A stretch of DNA of 64,000 nucleotides from assembly GCA_028293545.1 (NCBI GenBank), contig JAQGOP010000037.1, forward strand, positions 1 through 64,000. Direction: 5' to 3'. This DNA comes from Verrucomicrobiota bacterium. GTDB taxonomy: Bacteria; Verrucomicrobiota; Verrucomicrobiia; Opitutales; Opitutaceae. The notes under the pieces are model-generated. The model ran no database searches, was not told where the DNA came from, and was given only the letters and a program-made list of their open reading frames with translations. The position numbers were made by a program, and so were the translations under genes. Shown one piece after another: positions 11,995 to 20,311 of this stretch (position 1 is its first letter; each line of letters opens with the position of its first letter).

Positions 11995-12026
11995 GGCGTT
12001 CCTCCCTTCAGTTCCTTTCCTCCCAA

Positions 12027-12434
12027 ATGCCTTTGACCCTTGAAATCGTTACGCCCGAGGCCCGGGTCTACTCCGACACCATCGACACCGTGGTCATCCC
12101 GACCACGACCGGGGAAGTCGGCATTCTCCCCGGCCACATTCCGCTGCTCACCCAGATCGAAAACGGTGAATTGCGCGTGACGAAAAACGGCGTGACCCAC
12201 TGGTTGGCGGTCAGCGGCGGATTTGCCGAGGTCGAGGACGATAAAGTCCATGTCCTCGCCGAAAACGCGATCACCGAGGAAAAGATCGATGAGCACGCCG
12301 TCGAAGCCGCCATGCAGCGCGCCGAACAGCAGCTCAAGGACGCCAAGGATATCGATCCCCAGCAGTACGAACACCTGCAAAACCTGGTGCGCTATTCCGG
12401 CGTCCAACTCGCCGTCAAACGCCGCCGTCGCTAA
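12027..12434 (+). CDS. atpC: F1Fo ATP synthase subunit epsilon
   Basis: Epsilon is the rotor and regulatory subunit. The 135-aa product has the N-terminal beta-sandwich (PLTLEIVTPEARVYSDTID, then GEVGILPGHIPLLTQIENG) and a C-terminal helical hairpin. Its leader is almost pure pyrimidine (CAGTTCCTTTCCTCCC). It is the last gene of the atp operon and is followed by a terminator hairpin. Confidence 0.95.
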   Translation: MPLTLEIVTPEARVYSDTIDTVVIPTTTGEVGILPGHIPLLTQIENGELRVTKNGVTHWLAVSGGFAEVEDDKVHVLAENAITEEKIDEHAVEAAMQRAEQQLKDAKDIDPQQYEHLQNLVRYSGVQLAVKRRRR

Positions 12435-12443
12435 GGATTCCCA

Positions 12444-12474
12444 GGCCCGAGTGCCCACGCATTCGGGCCTTTTC
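12444..12474 (+). terminator. Intrinsic terminator of the atp operon
   Basis: A 10-bp stem (12444-12453 with 12460-12469, one G-U pair, 6-nt loop) is followed directly by TTTTCC. It separates the atp operon from the feo operon. Confidence 0.8.
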
Positions 12475-12487
12475 CTTGCACCCGCAT

Positions 12488-12502
12488 TGAAACTGAGTCT
12501 CG
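12488..12502 (+). promoter_or_regulatory. Possible Fur box upstream of feoA
   Basis: TGAAACTGAGTCTCG is a 7-1-7 imperfect palindrome that matches the general Fur pattern TGAGAAT-N-ATTCTCA at 10 of 14 positions. It overlaps a possible -35 (TTGAAA, 12487-12492) with a weak GACAAT 15 bp downstream. It lies 20 nt before feoA, where Fur control would be expected. The site is suggestive, not proven. Confidence 0.4.
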
Positions 12503-12522
12503 TTCGGGACAATTCCCATCTG

Positions 12523-12786
12523 ATGAACTCAACACGCGATCCGTTTCGCCCCCAGCGGCTGCGGTTGACCGATTTGCCCAACGGCGCTGTGGGTCGCGTG
12601 TGCGAACTCTCCGGGCAAGCCGAGGTTTGCCAACGGCTCCGGGAAATGGGCGTGGGCGAATCGATCATCATCGAACGCGTTTCGGGGCAGGGGACTTTGC
12701 TCTGCCAAGTCAGCAACACCCGCATCGCCCTCAGCGCCGGCGCCGCCGCGCACATCTTCGTCGAGTTGATCCGTTCCGCCCGCTGA
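12523..12786 (+). CDS. feoA: FeoA domain protein, first copy
   Basis: FeoA is a small SH3-like cytoplasmic protein that modulates the FeoB ferrous-iron transporter. The 87-aa product shows the FeoA pattern: L-T-DLPNGAVGRV, then CQRLREMGVGESIIIERV, then the final VSNTRIALSAGAAAHIFVEL strand. A longer in-frame opening upstream runs back through atpC sequence and is not credible. A second FeoA follows 7 nt later. Confidence 0.88.
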   Translation: MNSTRDPFRPQRLRLTDLPNGAVGRVCELSGQAEVCQRLREMGVGESIIIERVSGQGTLLCQVSNTRIALSAGAAAHIFVELIRSAR

Positions 12787-12793
12787 CCCCGCC

Positions 12794-13036
12794 ATGTCCG
12801 CGCCGCTGATCAAACTCTCCGACCTCGCCATTGGCGCGAGCGCCATCGTCCGCCAATTCCCGCCCAACGGCACAGCCTTCGTGCGCTTGCGGGAAATGGG
12901 CCTGCTGGCCGGCACCTCTGTCACCGTCGTCCGTGCCGCCCCCTTGGGCGATCCTCTCGAGATCAAAGTGCGCGGTTATCACCTCACGCTGCGCAAAGCC
13001 GACGCCGCCCACGTGCTCGTCGAGCCCGCTTCCTGA
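12794..13036 (+). CDS. feoA: FeoA domain protein, second copy
   Basis: This is the second SH3-like FeoA protein, 80 aa, with KLSDLAIGASAIV, FVRLREMGLLAGTSVTVV and GYHLTLRKADAAHVLVE. It differs clearly from the first copy, so the pair is not a recent duplication. The stop is one base before the feoB ATG, implying translational coupling. Two separate FeoA proteins may form a heteromeric regulator of FeoB. Confidence 0.9.
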   Translation: MSAPLIKLSDLAIGASAIVRQFPPNGTAFVRLREMGLLAGTSVTVVRAAPLGDPLEIKVRGYHLTLRKADAAHVLVEPAS

Positions 13037-13037
13037 A

Positions 13038-15161
13038 ATGGCGCTGCCGTCACACATCACCGTTCCCGCCGCGGCCTCCTCGTCGCGCACTCCCGTCTAC
13101 GCGCTCGTGGGCAATCCCAACTGTGGAAAAAGCACGCTTTTCAACGCGCTGACCGGCCTGAAACAAAAGGTCGGTAACTATCCCGGTGTCACCGTCGAAA
13201 AAAAGATTGGCACGACTTACTCGCAGCACGGCCAGCCCATCACCGTCATCGATCTCCCGGGCACCTATTCCCTCGCGGCGCGTTCGCCCGACGAGGCCGT
13301 CACCCGCGACGTGCTCCTCGGCCGACGCAGCGACACGCCGCAACCGGACCGCGTGCTGTGCATCGTCGACGCCACGAATCTCGAGCGAAACCTCTACCTC
13401 GTTCACCAGATCCTCGATCTTGGCCGGCCCGTCATCCTCGTGCTCAACATGATGGACCTCGCAGCCAAGGCCGGGCTCAACGTGCGCGTCGCCCGCCTGG
13501 AAAAGGAACTCGGCATCCCCGTCATCGCCTGCGAAGCCGTCAATGGCCGTGGCCTCGTGGAACTCCGCGTCGCCATGAGCCGCTCCGAACTTCCGCTCGC
13601 GCGCCACGCGTGGGACATGCCCGCGCCGATCGCCCCGGCGGTTTCGGAACTCGCCGCGTCGCTCCATGAAAACGATCGCAAGGCCCCGCTCATCGCACGC
13701 GCCGAGGCGCTGCTGCTGCTCACCGACCAGGATTCCGTCCGCGTCGCGGGTTCAACGCCCCTGAGTCCCCGCACCACCGAAATCCTGCGTGGCTGGGAAC
13801 AGCGCTGGGAAAGCGAAGGCACCGACTGGGCCGGCACCCTCGTCAACTCGCGCTACGAAGCCATCGGCCAGCTCGCTTCGCAGGTCGTGCTGCGCTCCGG
13901 CACCACCGGCCCGTCCGCGTCCGACAAGATCGACGCCGTCGCGACGCATCCGTTTTGGGGCTGGATCGTCCTCGGTGGAATCATGGCCCTCCTCTTCATC
14001 AGCATCTTTACGCTGGCCGAGGCGCCGATGAATTGGATCGACGACCAGACCGCCGCGCTCGCCGACCACGTCAAATCCGCGATGTCGCCCGGCGACCTGC
14101 GCGACCTGATCACCGACGGCGCAATCGCCGGGGTGGGGGGCATCGTGAAATTCCTCCCGCAGATCCTGATCTTGTTTTTCTTCATCGGCCTGCTCGAGAG
14201 CACCGGCTACATGGCGCGCGCTGCCTTCATCATGGATCGCTTGATGAGCCGCGTCGGCCTCAATGGGAAAAGTTTTATCCCGCTCCTCAGCTCCTACGCC
14301 TGTGCGATTCCCGGCATCATGGCGACGCGCACGATCGAGGACTCGAAGGATCGCCTCGTCACGATCCTCGTCGCACCGCTGATGAGCTGTTCCGCGCGCC
14401 TGCCGGTTTATTTGCTGATGATCGCGGCGATGATGCCGAGCGACACGGTTTCGCTCGGCGCCAAGGTGGGGATCATGCTGCTGATGTACGCGCTCGGCAC
14501 CTTTGGCGCGTTCGGTTTTGCCTGGCTCTTCAAACGCACGCTCCTGAAAGGCGCGCCGCCGCTGATGATCATGGAGCTTCCGCCGTATCGCCTGCCGGGC
14601 TTGAAGGACGTCGCGCTGCACATGCTGGAGCGCGCCTGGATTTTCCTGCGCCGCGCCGGCACCGTCATCCTGGGCATCAGCATCATTCTCTGGTTCCTCG
14701 CCGCGTATCCCAAGGCGCCGGAAGGCGCGACGCCGACGCAGCAACTCGCGCAGAGTTTTGCCGGGCGCGCGGGCCATGCGCTCGAGCCCGCAATCAAGCC
14801 GCTCGGCTTCGACTGGCAGATCGGCATCGGGCTCATCAGCTCGTTCGCCGCGCGCGAAGTTTTTGTTTCCACCATGGGCGTCGTCTTCAATGCCGAGGCG
14901 GCCGACGGCAACACCACGCCCCTGCGCGACGCCCTGAAGGCCGCGCGCTGGCCCGACGGGCGCCAGCTTTTCACGCCGCTCGCCTGCCTCTCGCTGATGA
15001 TCTTCTACGTCTTCGCGATGCAGTGCATGAGCACGATCGCGATCGTGAAACGCGAAACGAATAGCTGGAAATGGCCGATCTTCCAAACTGCCTACATGAC
15101 TGGCACTGCCTGGGTTTTGTCGTTGATTGTGTTCCAAGCCGGGCGCGCGCTCGGCTACTAG
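13038..15161 (+). CDS. feoB: Ferrous iron transporter FeoB
   Basis: FeoB is the main bacterial Fe2+ importer. From the ATG at 13038 it is 707 aa. The N-terminal G domain has G1 GNPNCGKS (25-32), G3 DLPGTYSL and G4-like NMMD. A GDI-like helical domain follows, then the polytopic membrane part with the gate motifs, including LLSSYACAIPGIMATRT and a C-terminal LISSFAAREVFVSTMG. An upstream extension of the open frame runs through feoA and is rejected. The order feoA-feoA-feoB-Cys-rich peptide forms a compact operon. Confidence 0.96.
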   Translation: MALPSHITVPAAASSSRTPVYALVGNPNCGKSTLFNALTGLKQKVGNYPGVTVEKKIGTTYSQHGQPITVIDLPGTYSLAARSPDEAVTRDVLLGRRSDTPQPDRVLCIVDATNLERNLYLVHQILDLGRPVILVLNMMDLAAKAGLNVRVARLEKELGIPVIACEAVNGRGLVELRVAMSRSELPLARHAWDMPAPIAPAVSELAASLHENDRKAPLIARAEALLLLTDQDSVRVAGSTPLSPRTTEILRGWEQRWESEGTDWAGTLVNSRYEAIGQLASQVVLRSGTTGPSASDKIDAVATHPFWGWIVLGGIMALLFISIFTLAEAPMNWIDDQTAALADHVKSAMSPGDLRDLITDGAIAGVGGIVKFLPQILILFFFIGLLESTGYMARAAFIMDRLMSRVGLNGKSFIPLLSSYACAIPGIMATRTIEDSKDRLVTILVAPLMSCSARLPVYLLMIAAMMPSDTVSLGAKVGIMLLMYALGTFGAFGFAWLFKRTLLKGAPPLMIMELPPYRLPGLKDVALHMLERAWIFLRRAGTVILGISIILWFLAAYPKAPEGATPTQQLAQSFAGRAGHALEPAIKPLGFDWQIGIGLISSFAAREVFVSTMGVVFNAEAADGNTTPLRDALKAARWPDGRQLFTPLACLSLMIFYVFAMQCMSTIAIVKRETNSWKWPIFQTAYMTGTAWVLSLIVFQAGRALGY

Positions 15162-15162
15162 C

Positions 15163-15318
15163 ATGAGTCCCCAATTCCAAACCATCGCGGCCCTCGTCGT
15201 CGTCGGCCTCGTCGCGGCGTGGTTCATACGCCGCTCGCTCGTGAGGAAAAAAAATCCCGGCTGCGGGTCGGATTGCGCCTGCGCCCCGGATCCCCTCAAG
15301 GCGCACTTGAAGAAATAG
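15163..15318 (+). CDS. FeoB-associated Cys-rich membrane peptide
   Basis: This 51-aa peptide starts one base after the feoB stop. It has one membrane helix (residues about 6-22, TIAALVVVGLVAAWF) followed by a basic stretch and the cluster NPGCGSDCACAP with three cysteines. Small proteins of this layout accompany feoB in many phyla (the FeoB-associated Cys-rich membrane protein family). They are thought to assist iron transport, perhaps as a metal relay. Confidence 0.85.
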   Translation: MSPQFQTIAALVVVGLVAAWFIRRSLVRKKNPGCGSDCACAPDPLKAHLKK

Positions 15319-15413
15319 GGCGGCGTTCTCCGGGTCACGCCCCGCTCCGGTCGCAGCGAGGCCCCACGTTTCCCGGTTGCGCGATCCGCCACGCGCCCCA
15401 AACGTCGCGCGCC

Positions 15414-16751
15414 ATGCTCCTTCGCCCTTCCTTACAGCTGGCGCTGTTTGCCAGTCTGGCTGCCGCGCTGTGCGCCCAGGATAAACCGCTCGCAATCGTC
15501 GGCGCAAAAATCATCCCGATCGCCGGCGAACCCATCGCCCGCGGGACCCTCATCGTCCAACACGGGAAAATCCTCGCCATCGGTTCCGCCGAAACCATCG
15601 CGCTTCCCCCCGGCGCCGACCTCATCGACGGCTCCGGCAAGGTCCTCATGCCCGGCCTTATCGACTCCCACAGCCACATCGGCGCCGGCACCGGTGGCGA
15701 CGGCTCCGGCCCCATCCAACCCGACGCCCGCGTGCTCGATTCGCTCGATGCCCGCGACGCCTCCATCCAAAAGGCCCGCGCCGGTGGCATCACCGCCGTC
15801 AACGTCATGCCCGGCTCCGGCCACCTCATCAGCGGCCAGACGCTTTACCTGAAACTTCGCGAGGCGCGCACCATCGACGACCTGTTGATCAAGCTGCCCG
15901 ACGGCACCAACGCCGGCGGGCTCAAGATGGCCAACGGCACCAACTCAATCCGGGCCACGCCATTTCCCGGCACCCGCGCCAAGTCCGCCGCCCTCGTGCG
16001 CGAACAATATATCAAGGCCGAGGAGTATCGGGAAAAAATCACCCGCGCGAAGGGCGATCCCGACAAGATGCCCGCTCGCGACCTCGGGCTCGAGGAACTC
16101 GTCGAAGTGCTCGAGGGCAAACGCATCGTCCAAAATCACACGCATCGCCACGACGACATCCTGACCGTGCTCCGTCTTTCCAAGGAGTTCGGCTTCAAGG
16201 TCGTGCTCCACCACGTCAGCGAAGGGTGGAAAGTCGCCGACGAAATCGCCGCGGCGCACGTCGCCTGCTCGGTCATCATGATCGATTCCCCCGGCGGAAA
16301 ACTCGAAACCCGCGAGGCCGACTGGCGCACGCCCGCCATCCTCGAAAAAGCCGGCGTACTCGTGGGTTTCCATACCGACGATCCGATCTGCGACTCCCGC
16401 CGTTTCCTGCGGACGCCCGCGCTCGCCGTCCGCGCCGGCATGTCGCGGAAGGGTGCGCTGGAAGCCGTCACGATCGCGAACGCCAAGATCCTGGGCCTCG
16501 ACGCCCGCATCGGTTCGCTCGAGGTCGGCAAGGACGCCGATTTCGTGCTGCTCTCCGCCGACCCCTTGAGCGTCTACACGCATGTCGAGCAGACCTGGGT
16601 CGAGGGCCGCAAGGTTTTCGACCTCTCCAATCCGCATGACCATCTTTACGCCGTCGGCGGCGACGGTGCGGGAGATCCCCGCCGCGCTCATCTCTGCTGC
16701 TTCACCAGTGCCTGGGACTTGATCGCTGACGCCAATGGAGGTGCCCAATGA
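15414..16751 (+). CDS. Exported metal-dependent amidohydrolase
   Basis: This is an imidazolonepropionase-like hydrolase. The 445-aa product has a signal peptide (residues 1-21, ending ALCAQ) and the amidohydrolase fold. Metal ligands are in place: HxH at H86/H88 (LIDSHSHIG), a His cluster H242/H244/H246, a His pair H266/H267, and the late Asp in GFHTDDP (about 320-323). The substrate is unknown. An upstream in-frame extension through the 51-aa peptide is rejected because it would bury the signal peptide. The end overlaps the next gene, a paralogue without these ligands. Confidence 0.85.
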   Translation: MLLRPSLQLALFASLAAALCAQDKPLAIVGAKIIPIAGEPIARGTLIVQHGKILAIGSAETIALPPGADLIDGSGKVLMPGLIDSHSHIGAGTGGDGSGPIQPDARVLDSLDARDASIQKARAGGITAVNVMPGSGHLISGQTLYLKLREARTIDDLLIKLPDGTNAGGLKMANGTNSIRATPFPGTRAKSAALVREQYIKAEEYREKITRAKGDPDKMPARDLGLEELVEVLEGKRIVQNHTHRHDDILTVLRLSKEFGFKVVLHHVSEGWKVADEIAAAHVACSVIMIDSPGGKLETREADWRTPAILEKAGVLVGFHTDDPICDSRRFLRTPALAVRAGMSRKGALEAVTIANAKILGLDARIGSLEVGKDADFVLLSADPLSVYTHVEQTWVEGRKVFDLSNPHDHLYAVGGDGAGDPRRAHLCCFTSAWDLIADANGGAQ

Positions 16752-18001
16752 AAAATGTCATCCGCATTCTTGCCCTGTTCGTTCTCGCGAGCTCGCCGCT
16801 GATCGTTCGCGCCGAGAACATCGCCATCGTCGGCGACACCATTTACACCATGAACGGCAACCCGATCAAAAACGGCGTCGTGCTGGTCAGTGACGGGAAA
16901 ATTTCCGCCATCGGCCCCGCCGATTCCGTGAAGATTCCCGCCGACTGCCGCGTGCTCAAGGCCGCGGTCGTCACGCCCGGTTTGATCGACGCGCACGCCA
17001 CCGTGGGCCTCTCCGGATTGCTCAATCAACCGCAGGACCAGGACATGTGGGAAAAATCCGCGCCCATGCAGCCCGAGCTGCGCGCGATCGACGCCTACAA
17101 CGCGAAAGACACGCTGGTCAGCTGGGTTCGCTCCTTCGGCGTCACCACCGTCAACACCGGGCACGCACCCACCGCCCTTATTTCCGGCCAAACCATGATC
17201 GCGAAAACCCTCGGGCGCACCGCCGACGAGGACGTCATCAATCCCGCAGCGATGACCTCGGTCACGCTCGGCCGGAACGGACTCACCTTCGCGGAAGGCC
17301 CGCCCGGGTCCGGTGGAGGCAGCGCCGCCAAGCCTCCCGGCACGCGCGCCAAAGCCGTGGCGATGCTGCGGGCGGAGATTATCCGCGCCCAGGAATACGC
17401 GCATAAACGCGAGGGCAAGGATGAGTCCAAGCGGCCGGGTCGCGACCTGCGGCTCGAAGCCATTCTCCGCGCCATCGACGGGTCGCAGCCGTTTCTCGTC
17501 ACCGTCAACCGCCAGCAGGACATCCTCTCCGCGCTGCGGCTCGCCAAGGAATTCAACCTCAAGATCATCCTCGATGGCTGCGCGGACGCCCCGCTCGTGC
17601 TCGACGAAATCAAGGCCAGCGGTTTCCCCGTCATTGTTCACCCCACGATGCAGCGCACGTACGAGGACATGGAAAACCTGAGCGTGGAAACCGCGGGCAA
17701 ACTCCACGCCGCCGGGATCCCGATCGCGATGCAGAGCAGTTATGAAGGGTACGTGCCGAAAACCCGGATCGTGTTGTTTGAAGCCGCCGTCGCGGCCGCG
17801 AACGGCTTGGGCTTCGATGCCGCCCTCGCCAGTATCACCATCGACGCGGCAAAACTTCTCGGCATCGCCGATCGCACCGGCTCGCTGCAGCCCGGGAAGG
17901 ATGCCGACCTCGCGCTCTACGACGGCGATCCCTTTGAGTACACGTCGCACTGCGTGGGCACGCTCATCAACGGCCAGGTCTTCGCCGACGGTCCCCATTG
18001 A
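16748..18001 (+). CDS. Amidohydrolase-fold paralogue lacking metal ligands (probable pseudo-enzyme)
   Basis: The 417-aa protein has a signal peptide (MKNVIRILALFVLASS...RA) and aligns along its length with its upstream neighbour, including the C-terminal GSLQPGKDADLALYDGDP. The catalytic positions are lost. HxH becomes DAHATVG (H83/T85). The H-T-H-R-H cluster becomes T252/N254/Q256. The His pair becomes D276-G277. HTDDP becomes QSSYEGY. The start ATG overlaps the preceding stop by 4 nt. The protein is otherwise well conserved and open, so it is not a pseudogene. A structural or heterodimer partner role is the simplest reading. Confidence 0.8.
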   Translation: MKNVIRILALFVLASSPLIVRAENIAIVGDTIYTMNGNPIKNGVVLVSDGKISAIGPADSVKIPADCRVLKAAVVTPGLIDAHATVGLSGLLNQPQDQDMWEKSAPMQPELRAIDAYNAKDTLVSWVRSFGVTTVNTGHAPTALISGQTMIAKTLGRTADEDVINPAAMTSVTLGRNGLTFAEGPPGSGGGSAAKPPGTRAKAVAMLRAEIIRAQEYAHKREGKDESKRPGRDLRLEAILRAIDGSQPFLVTVNRQQDILSALRLAKEFNLKIILDGCADAPLVLDEIKASGFPVIVHPTMQRTYEDMENLSVETAGKLHAAGIPIAMQSSYEGYVPKTRIVLFEAAVAAANGLGFDAALASITIDAAKLLGIADRTGSLQPGKDADLALYDGDPFEYTSHCVGTLINGQVFADGPH

Positions 18002-18007
18002 TCCGCC

Positions 18008-18793
18008 ATGGAAGTCATCATTCGTCCGGACGCTGAATCGGGCTGCCTGCTCGGCGCAAAAATCATCGCCCGCCTTGTGCGCGAAAAACCCCGCGCCGTG
18101 CTGGGCCTCGCGACGGGCCGCACTCCATTGCGGCTCTACCAGGAGTTGATCCGCATGCATCGCGAGGAGGGCCTGGATTTCAGCGCGATCACGACCTTCA
18201 ACCTCGATGAATACGTGGGGCTGCCAGGCACGCATGACCAATCCTACCGCTACTTCATGCGGGAAAATTTCTTTCGCCATATCAACATCGACCAGGGGCG
18301 CACGCATGTCCCGGAAGGCACCGCTCCCGATCTTCACGCCGAATGCCGCGCGTACGAGGAGCGCATCACCGCCGCCGGCGGGATCGATCTCCAGCTGCTC
18401 GGCCTGGGTCGAAATGGCCACATCGGTTTCAACGAACCCTCGGGTTCGCTGCGTTCGCGCACGTGGATCAAGATTCTTTCCGAGCAAACCCTCGAGGATA
18501 ACAGCGATGTGTTTGGCTCGCGCGCGGCCATGCCGCGCTACGCGATCACGATGGGCATCGGCACCATCCTCGATGCGCGCCGCTGCCTGCTGCTCGCCTT
18601 CGGCCCGCCGAAGACCCGCGCGGTCGAGCGCATGATCGAAGGCCCGCTTGCCGCGATCTGCCCCGCCTCGGCGCTGCAGCTTCACCCGCGCGCCACGGTC
18701 GTCGTCGACGAAGCCTCCGCCTCCGCGTTGCAGTTCGCCGACCACTACCGCTGGATCGATACGAACAAGCTTCCCTGGCAGCGCTACGATTGA
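18008..18793 (+). CDS. nagB: Glucosamine-6-phosphate deaminase
   Basis: NagB converts glucosamine-6-phosphate to fructose-6-phosphate and ammonia. The 261-aa product shows LGLATGRTPLRLYQEL (phosphate loop), TTFNLDEYVGL with the catalytic Asp, the LGLGRNGHIGFNEP motif with the active-site His, and a C-terminal lid region. It starts 7 nt after the second amidohydrolase, so the three genes are probably one transcript. That suggests, without proving, that the exported hydrolases act on an amino-sugar derivative. Confidence 0.94.
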   Translation: MEVIIRPDAESGCLLGAKIIARLVREKPRAVLGLATGRTPLRLYQELIRMHREEGLDFSAITTFNLDEYVGLPGTHDQSYRYFMRENFFRHINIDQGRTHVPEGTAPDLHAECRAYEERITAAGGIDLQLLGLGRNGHIGFNEPSGSLRSRTWIKILSEQTLEDNSDVFGSRAAMPRYAITMGIGTILDARRCLLLAFGPPKTRAVERMIEGPLAAICPASALQLHPRATVVVDEASASALQFADHYRWIDTNKLPWQRYD

Positions 18794-18833
18794 GGCGGTG
18801 CCCCAAGGCTCGCGTGGGCCGTCGATCATCCGC

Positions 18834-19481
18834 TTACGCTTCGATCCACACCTGGAATCGCTGCACGATTTCCATCATCACGCGCGCGAACATCCCGAGG
18901 TAGCCGAGCGTTGCGACCAGCAGCCCGTACGCCGCGGCAATCGCGACGCCGTCGCGCTCCATCATCCCGAGCATCCCGATCACGATCACCAGGGCCGGCA
19001 GCGTGTTGGTGAACGGCATGCCGACGAGCGGCAGCAGCAGGAGAAATCCGCAGAACCCCACCATGGCGGAGTGCAGGCGCAGGCGCATCGGCGTGTCTGT
19101 CCACCACGGCCAACGCGGCTTCAAGCGCCGCTCGATCCAGCCGATGAACTTGCTCGCGCCCTCGAGCACCGCGCGAAAAAACTTCGGCGGCAGCTGGGTC
19201 GCCAGCAAACGCTTCGGCAGCCACGGCGGCAGGCCGAGCGCAAAACGCGCCGCAATGAAGAGGATCACCAATCCAAAGGGCACCGACAGGCCGGGAATCG
19301 AAACCGGCGCGCAGAAGGGCAGGGCGAGGATGATGATGAGCAGTCCCGACGCCCGCGCCCCGAGGACCTCCATCACCTCATGCAACGCCACGCGGCGTTC
19401 CGAAAATTCCCCCGCGAGGAGATGCAGCTCCTCCGAAAGTTTCTTCAACGGGTCGGCGCCCGTGACCGCTTGGTGAAACAC
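18834..19481 (-). CDS. ExoD-family membrane protein
   Basis: The 215-aa product matches the exopolysaccharide-synthesis ExoD family: an N-terminal soluble helix (LKKLSEELHLLAGEFSERRV), the segment GARASGLLIIILALPFCAPV with a conserved Pro, and several hydrophobic helices to the C-terminus. The biochemical role of ExoD is not known. It ends near the convergent nagB and lies 17 nt downstream of queE on the same strand. Confidence 0.85.
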   Translation of the reverse strand: MFHQAVTGADPLKKLSEELHLLAGEFSERRVALHEVMEVLGARASGLLIIILALPFCAPVSIPGLSVPFGLVILFIAARFALGLPPWLPKRLLATQLPPKFFRAVLEGASKFIGWIERRLKPRWPWWTDTPMRLRLHSAMVGFCGFLLLLPLVGMPFTNTLPALVIVIGMLGMMERDGVAIAAAYGLLVATLGYLGMFARVMMEIVQRFQVWIEA

Positions 19482-19498
19482 AGGAGTGGACGGGACCC

Positions 19499-20191
19499 TC
19501 AGGTCCCGCGTTTGTTACCGTACAGTTCCAAGTGGAGACGATGCGCATATCGGTAGCCGCGCGCCTTGCACAGCTCGGCGAGCCAGCTGCTTCGCTCCCT
19601 GATACTTTCCACCGTGATGCCTTCCGGCATGAGCAGGACCCGGTGACGCGGCACCTCGAGTTTCAATGAGACGATCATCCCCTCGATCTCGTCGATGTCC
19701 GTCGGCTTCGTCACGACAAACTTCAACTGGTAATCAGAGTGTTCGATCCACGTGCGCACCACGTCCGGCTGCCAGCGCAACGCCTCGTGTTTTTTCCGCC
19801 ACGTCATGCTCAGCCGCTCGTCGGGCGCCGAGTTCAACAGCTTCGGCGACAACGAGGCGAGATCGCACGCGATGCCGTCGGGCAGGACCGTTGCCGCGGT
19901 TTCGATCGTGATGTGGTAGTTCAATTCCTTCAGCGCGGCTGCGAGTTCCTTGATGTCCTTCGCAATCATCGGCTCGCCCCCCGTGAGGACCACGTGACGC
20001 GCCGGATGCTGCTCCACTTCCTTGACGATCTGCTCCACCGACATCGGCGAGCCTTCGGGATTCCATGAGGCGTAGGGCGTGTCGCACCAATTGCAGCGCA
20101 GGTTGCACCCGCTCGTGCGCACGAACACCGACGGCACGCCGGTCAGCGTGCCCTCGCCTTGGATCGAATAGAATATCTCCGAAATCAGCAT
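19499..20191 (-). CDS. queE: 7-carboxy-7-deazaguanine synthase
   Basis: QueE is the radical-SAM enzyme that contracts the pterin ring to 7-carboxy-7-deazaguanine in queuosine synthesis. The 230-aa product has the cluster motif CNLRCNWCDTPYASW, with the CxxxCxxC binding a 4Fe-4S cluster, preceded by EIFYSIQGEGTLTGVPSVF, and LTGGEPM for SAM contact. queC lies upstream on the same strand, separated by a 111-bp palindromic element. Confidence 0.95.
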   Translation of the reverse strand: MLISEIFYSIQGEGTLTGVPSVFVRTSGCNLRCNWCDTPYASWNPEGSPMSVEQIVKEVEQHPARHVVLTGGEPMIAKDIKELAAALKELNYHITIETAATVLPDGIACDLASLSPKLLNSAPDERLSMTWRKKHEALRWQPDVVRTWIEHSDYQLKFVVTKPTDIDEIEGMIVSLKLEVPRHRVLLMPEGITVESIRERSSWLAELCKARGYRYAHRLHLELYGNKRGT

Positions 20192-20200
20192 CGAGTTTTT

Positions 20201-20311
20201 TTAACCACGAATGGACACGAATGAACACGAATCAGAGTTCCGAAGCTCGGTATTTCCCTCCGGGATTTCGCGGACTCGATCCGGATCTGATTCGTGTGCA
20301 TTCGTGGTTAA
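20201..20311. repeat. Complete CACGAATG-family palindromic element between queC and queE
   Basis: The left arm 20201-20232 contains three spaced copies of CACGAAT(G). The right arm 20290-20311 is the reverse complement of the first 22 bases of the left arm with one mismatch. The 57-bp interior is unrelated to that of the copy at 27.5 kb. It fills the whole gap between queC and queE. Confidence 0.8.

Noticed and set aside
12223-12522. Longer N-terminus for the first FeoA, or a gene inside atpC
   Set aside because: The upstream part is out-of-frame atpC sequence and the FeoA fold starts at 12523.
16748-18001. Second amidohydrolase as a decaying pseudogene
   Set aside because: The frame is intact, the signal peptide and fold are preserved and only catalytic residues are changed.
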